Source of the DNA: Paracoccaceae bacterium
GTDB lineage: Bacteria > Pseudomonadota > Alphaproteobacteria > Rhodobacterales > Rhodobacteraceae
NCBI GenBank assembly: GCA_007134405.1
Contig: SLKW01000236.1
Span: 1-8,063, forward strand
DNA: 8,063 nt
Direction: 5' to 3'
Shown here: piece after piece, positions 7,079 through 8,063 of the stretch
Numbering within the stretch: the first letter of the stretch is position 1
Layout: every line of letters begins with the position of its first letter
Translations under genes and position numbers: made by a program
Notes under the pieces: model-generated
Told to the model about the DNA's origin: nothing
Database searches by the model: none
Seen by the model: only the letters and a program-made list of their open reading frames with translations

Positions 7079-7813
7079 TCATTCGCGGCGGCTGAGTTGT
7101 CGCAGGATACCGTGCAGCGTCTGCACTTCGGCCCGGGTCAGTCCCCAGCGGGTCAGCATGTTGCGCAGGTTGCGCTTCATCCCCGGCGCCTTGTCGGGCG
7201 GAAAGAAGAACCGCGCCGCCTCCAGCCGCTCCTCAAGATGATCGCCCAGCCGCGCGACCTCGAGCTGGCTGGCCAGGTCCACGGCCATCCCGGCGGGCAT
7301 CGCCGCGCCTTTCTGGCGCTGCCATTCATAGGCCAGAAGCAGCACGCATTGCGCCAGGTTCAGCGAATAGAACTCCGGATTGACCGGCACCGTGACGATG
7401 GCATTGGCGCGGATGATGTCGTCATTCTCCAGTCCGGCGCGCTCGGGCCCGAAGAGGACCGCGACGCGCTTGCCCCCCGCGGTCAGCGCCGCGGCCTCCG
7501 CCATCGCCGCCTCGGGCGACAGGACGGACTTGACCAGCTCCCGCCCGCGCGCCGTCGTCGCATAGACCCGATCGCAATCCGCGAGCGCCGCGTCGAGGTC
7601 GGGGAACAGCCCGGCACGCTCCAGCACCCGGCCCGCGCCCGACGCCATCGCCACCGCCTTCGGGTTCGGCCAACCGTCGCGCGGCGCCACAATCCGCATC
7701 CGGTCGAGCCCGAAATTCAGCATCGCCCGCGCCGCCGCGCCGATATTCTCGCCCATCTGCGGCCGCACCAGCACCATGACCGGCCCTGCCGCGCCGCCTT
7801 CCACTCGCTCCAT
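7079..7813 (-). CDS. trmJ: TrmJ-type tRNA/rRNA ribose 2'-O-methyltransferase (SpoU/SPOUT family)
   Basis: A 244-residue SAM-dependent SPOUT methyltransferase. E. coli TrmJ methylates the 2'-OH of nucleotide 32 in several tRNAs; the same is likely here, though substrate cannot be read from sequence. All three SpoU motifs are present: motif 1 ENIGAAARAMLNFGL (22-36) with Arg29 at the catalytic arginine position, motif 2 LFGPERAGLEND (120-131), and motif 3 VPVNPEFYSLNLAQCV (142-157), which build the knotted cofactor site. The C-terminal region (about 187-244: HLEERLEAARFFFP, LRNMLTRWGLTRAEVQTLHGILRQL) matches the helical extension that separates TrmJ from TrmH and TrmL. The start at 7813 has only a weak GGGGA ribosome site. 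Upstream neighbour on the same strand is 127 bases away and ctaA follows after 73 bases, so it may be its own transcription unit. Family assignment is firm; the exact symbol is likely. Confidence 0.9.
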   Translation of the reverse strand: MERVEGGAAGPVMVLVRPQMGENIGAAARAMLNFGLDRMRIVAPRDGWPNPKAVAMASGAGRVLERAGLFPDLDAALADCDRVYATTARGRELVKSVLSPEAAMAEAAALTAGGKRVAVLFGPERAGLENDDIIRANAIVTVPVNPEFYSLNLAQCVLLLAYEWQRQKGAAMPAGMAVDLASQLEVARLGDHLEERLEAARFFFPPDKAPGMKRNLRNMLTRWGLTRAEVQTLHGILRQLSRRE

Positions 7814-7863
7814 CGCGCGTCCCCGGTAGATCCGCCGGTGCCTTGCCCCGTGGCGGGAGAAAG

Positions 7864-7893
7864 ATCAACCGCCCGCGCGCGGCGCAGTTTCAA
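7864..7893 (-). promoter_or_regulatory. Possible promoter for trmJ
   Basis: On the minus strand, TTGAAA (7888-7893) is a good -35 box and is followed after 18 bases by GTTGAT (7864-7869), a poor -10 box. The pair sits in the 127-base gap before trmJ, where a promoter is expected. The weak -10 makes this a tentative call. Confidence 0.28.
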
Positions 7894-7917
7894 GGATGCC
7901 GAAGCTCATGCGCTTGT

Positions 7918-7940
7918 CACCAGCGAGCCGGAAGCCGGTG
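7918..7940 (-). terminator. Hairpin directly after the right-edge gene, possible terminator
   Basis: On the minus strand, CACCGGC and GCTGGTG form a 7-pair stem (one G-U pair) with a 9-base loop, starting at the first base after the TAG stop at 7941-7943. No T-tract follows, so it is not a classic intrinsic terminator; it could still protect the 3' end or mark the gene boundary. Confidence 0.3.
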
Positions 7941-8063
7941 CTACTTGTTCGTCCGCCCGCGCTGGTTCGGGTTGACCCCGCCCTGCGAGGTCGTGTCGTT
8001 CTTCACGTCCCCCTCGAACGTGTTCTCGCCCTCTAGGGGCGGCTCGTTCGTTCGGGAATAGCG
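7941..8063 (-). CDS. C-terminal end of an unrecognised protein, cut by the window edge
   Basis: The last 40 codons and TAG stop of a minus-strand gene whose start lies beyond the window. The tail is very hydrophilic, rich in Asn, Gly, Thr and charged residues, and has no hydrophobic core; it ends NPNQRGRTNK. This suggests a disordered C-terminus. Coding evidence: the frame is open to the edge, 37 of 40 sense codons end in G or C, as in the neighbouring genes, and a hairpin follows the stop at once. The opposite-strand frame over the same bases (7843-8061) gives a Cys/Arg/Ser-rich product typical of a shadow. I do not recognise the family, and 40 residues are too few to assign a function. It precedes trmJ on the same strand with a 127-base gap. 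Confidence 0.6.
   Translation of the reverse strand, partial: RYSRTNEPPLEGENTFEGDVKNDTTSQGGVNPNQRGRTNK

Noticed and set aside
5962..7095. Long + strand open frame (377 codons) opposite ctaA
   Set aside because: Its product is a Pro/Gln/Arg/His-rich string without domains, as expected antisense to a high-GC membrane-protein gene; the minus strand carries an unmistakable heme A synthase.
6812..7975. Long + strand open frame (387 codons) across ctaA 5' end, trmJ and the right-edge gene
   Set aside because: It spans two genes and both intergenic gaps antisense, its composition is Arg/Pro/His-rich, and no family motif appears; a GC-driven shadow.
7843..8061. Small + strand ORF of 72 codons at the right edge
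   Set aside because: Its product is rich in Cys, Arg and Ser with no pattern, and it overlies a minus-strand frame with better codon use and a hairpin after its stop.
1..8063. A new defence system, mobile element, CRISPR array or biosynthetic cassette
   Set aside because: Every gene of adequate length except the small membrane protein belongs to a well-known housekeeping family; composition is even, and no inverted repeats, direct-repeat arrays, transposase or tRNA attachment sites were seen.

Overview
The window is high-GC DNA with a strong preference for G or C at third codon positions. It most resembles an alphaproteobacterium of the Rhodobacterales. The clues are a cysteine-free heme A synthase of the Cox15/alphaproteobacterial kind, with an N-terminus familiar from Rhodobacteraceae, and a sigma70-type promoter in front of it with a TTGATG / TAGCTT form. 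This placement is an inference from protein similarity recalled from memory; no rRNA or other marker is present.

Layout. The left half (1-4065, + strand) carries two trehalose/maltodextrin genes: the 3' part of malQ (4-alpha-glucanotransferase, 5' end outside the window) and a complete treY (maltooligosyl trehalose synthase), joined by a 4-bp ATGA overlap. The right half (4091-8063, - strand), read from right to left, carries: the last 40 codons of an unrecognised gene; a TrmJ-type RNA ribose methyltransferase; ctaA (heme A synthase) with its own likely promoter; an M32 metallocarboxypeptidase overlapping ctaA by ATGA; and, 3 bp further on, a 100-residue three-span membrane protein of unknown function. 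The two halves converge across a 25-bp gap with no obvious intrinsic terminator.

How the genes work together. TreY turns the reducing end of maltodextrins into a trehalosyl unit. TreZ, whose gene is not in the window but is expected upstream, would release trehalose. MalQ would rebuild leftover short maltodextrins into chains long enough for TreY. CtaA makes heme A for aa3-type cytochrome c oxidase. The peptidase and the small membrane protein are probably co-transcribed and translationally coupled with ctaA, but no functional link to heme A or oxidase assembly can be read from the sequence.

The window is almost fully coding. No mobile element, tRNA/rRNA, CRISPR array or defence-like cassette was found, and there is no gene-free stretch over 300 bases. 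It looks like ordinary core-genome housekeeping DNA. The least explained parts are the small membrane protein and the truncated gene at the right edge.
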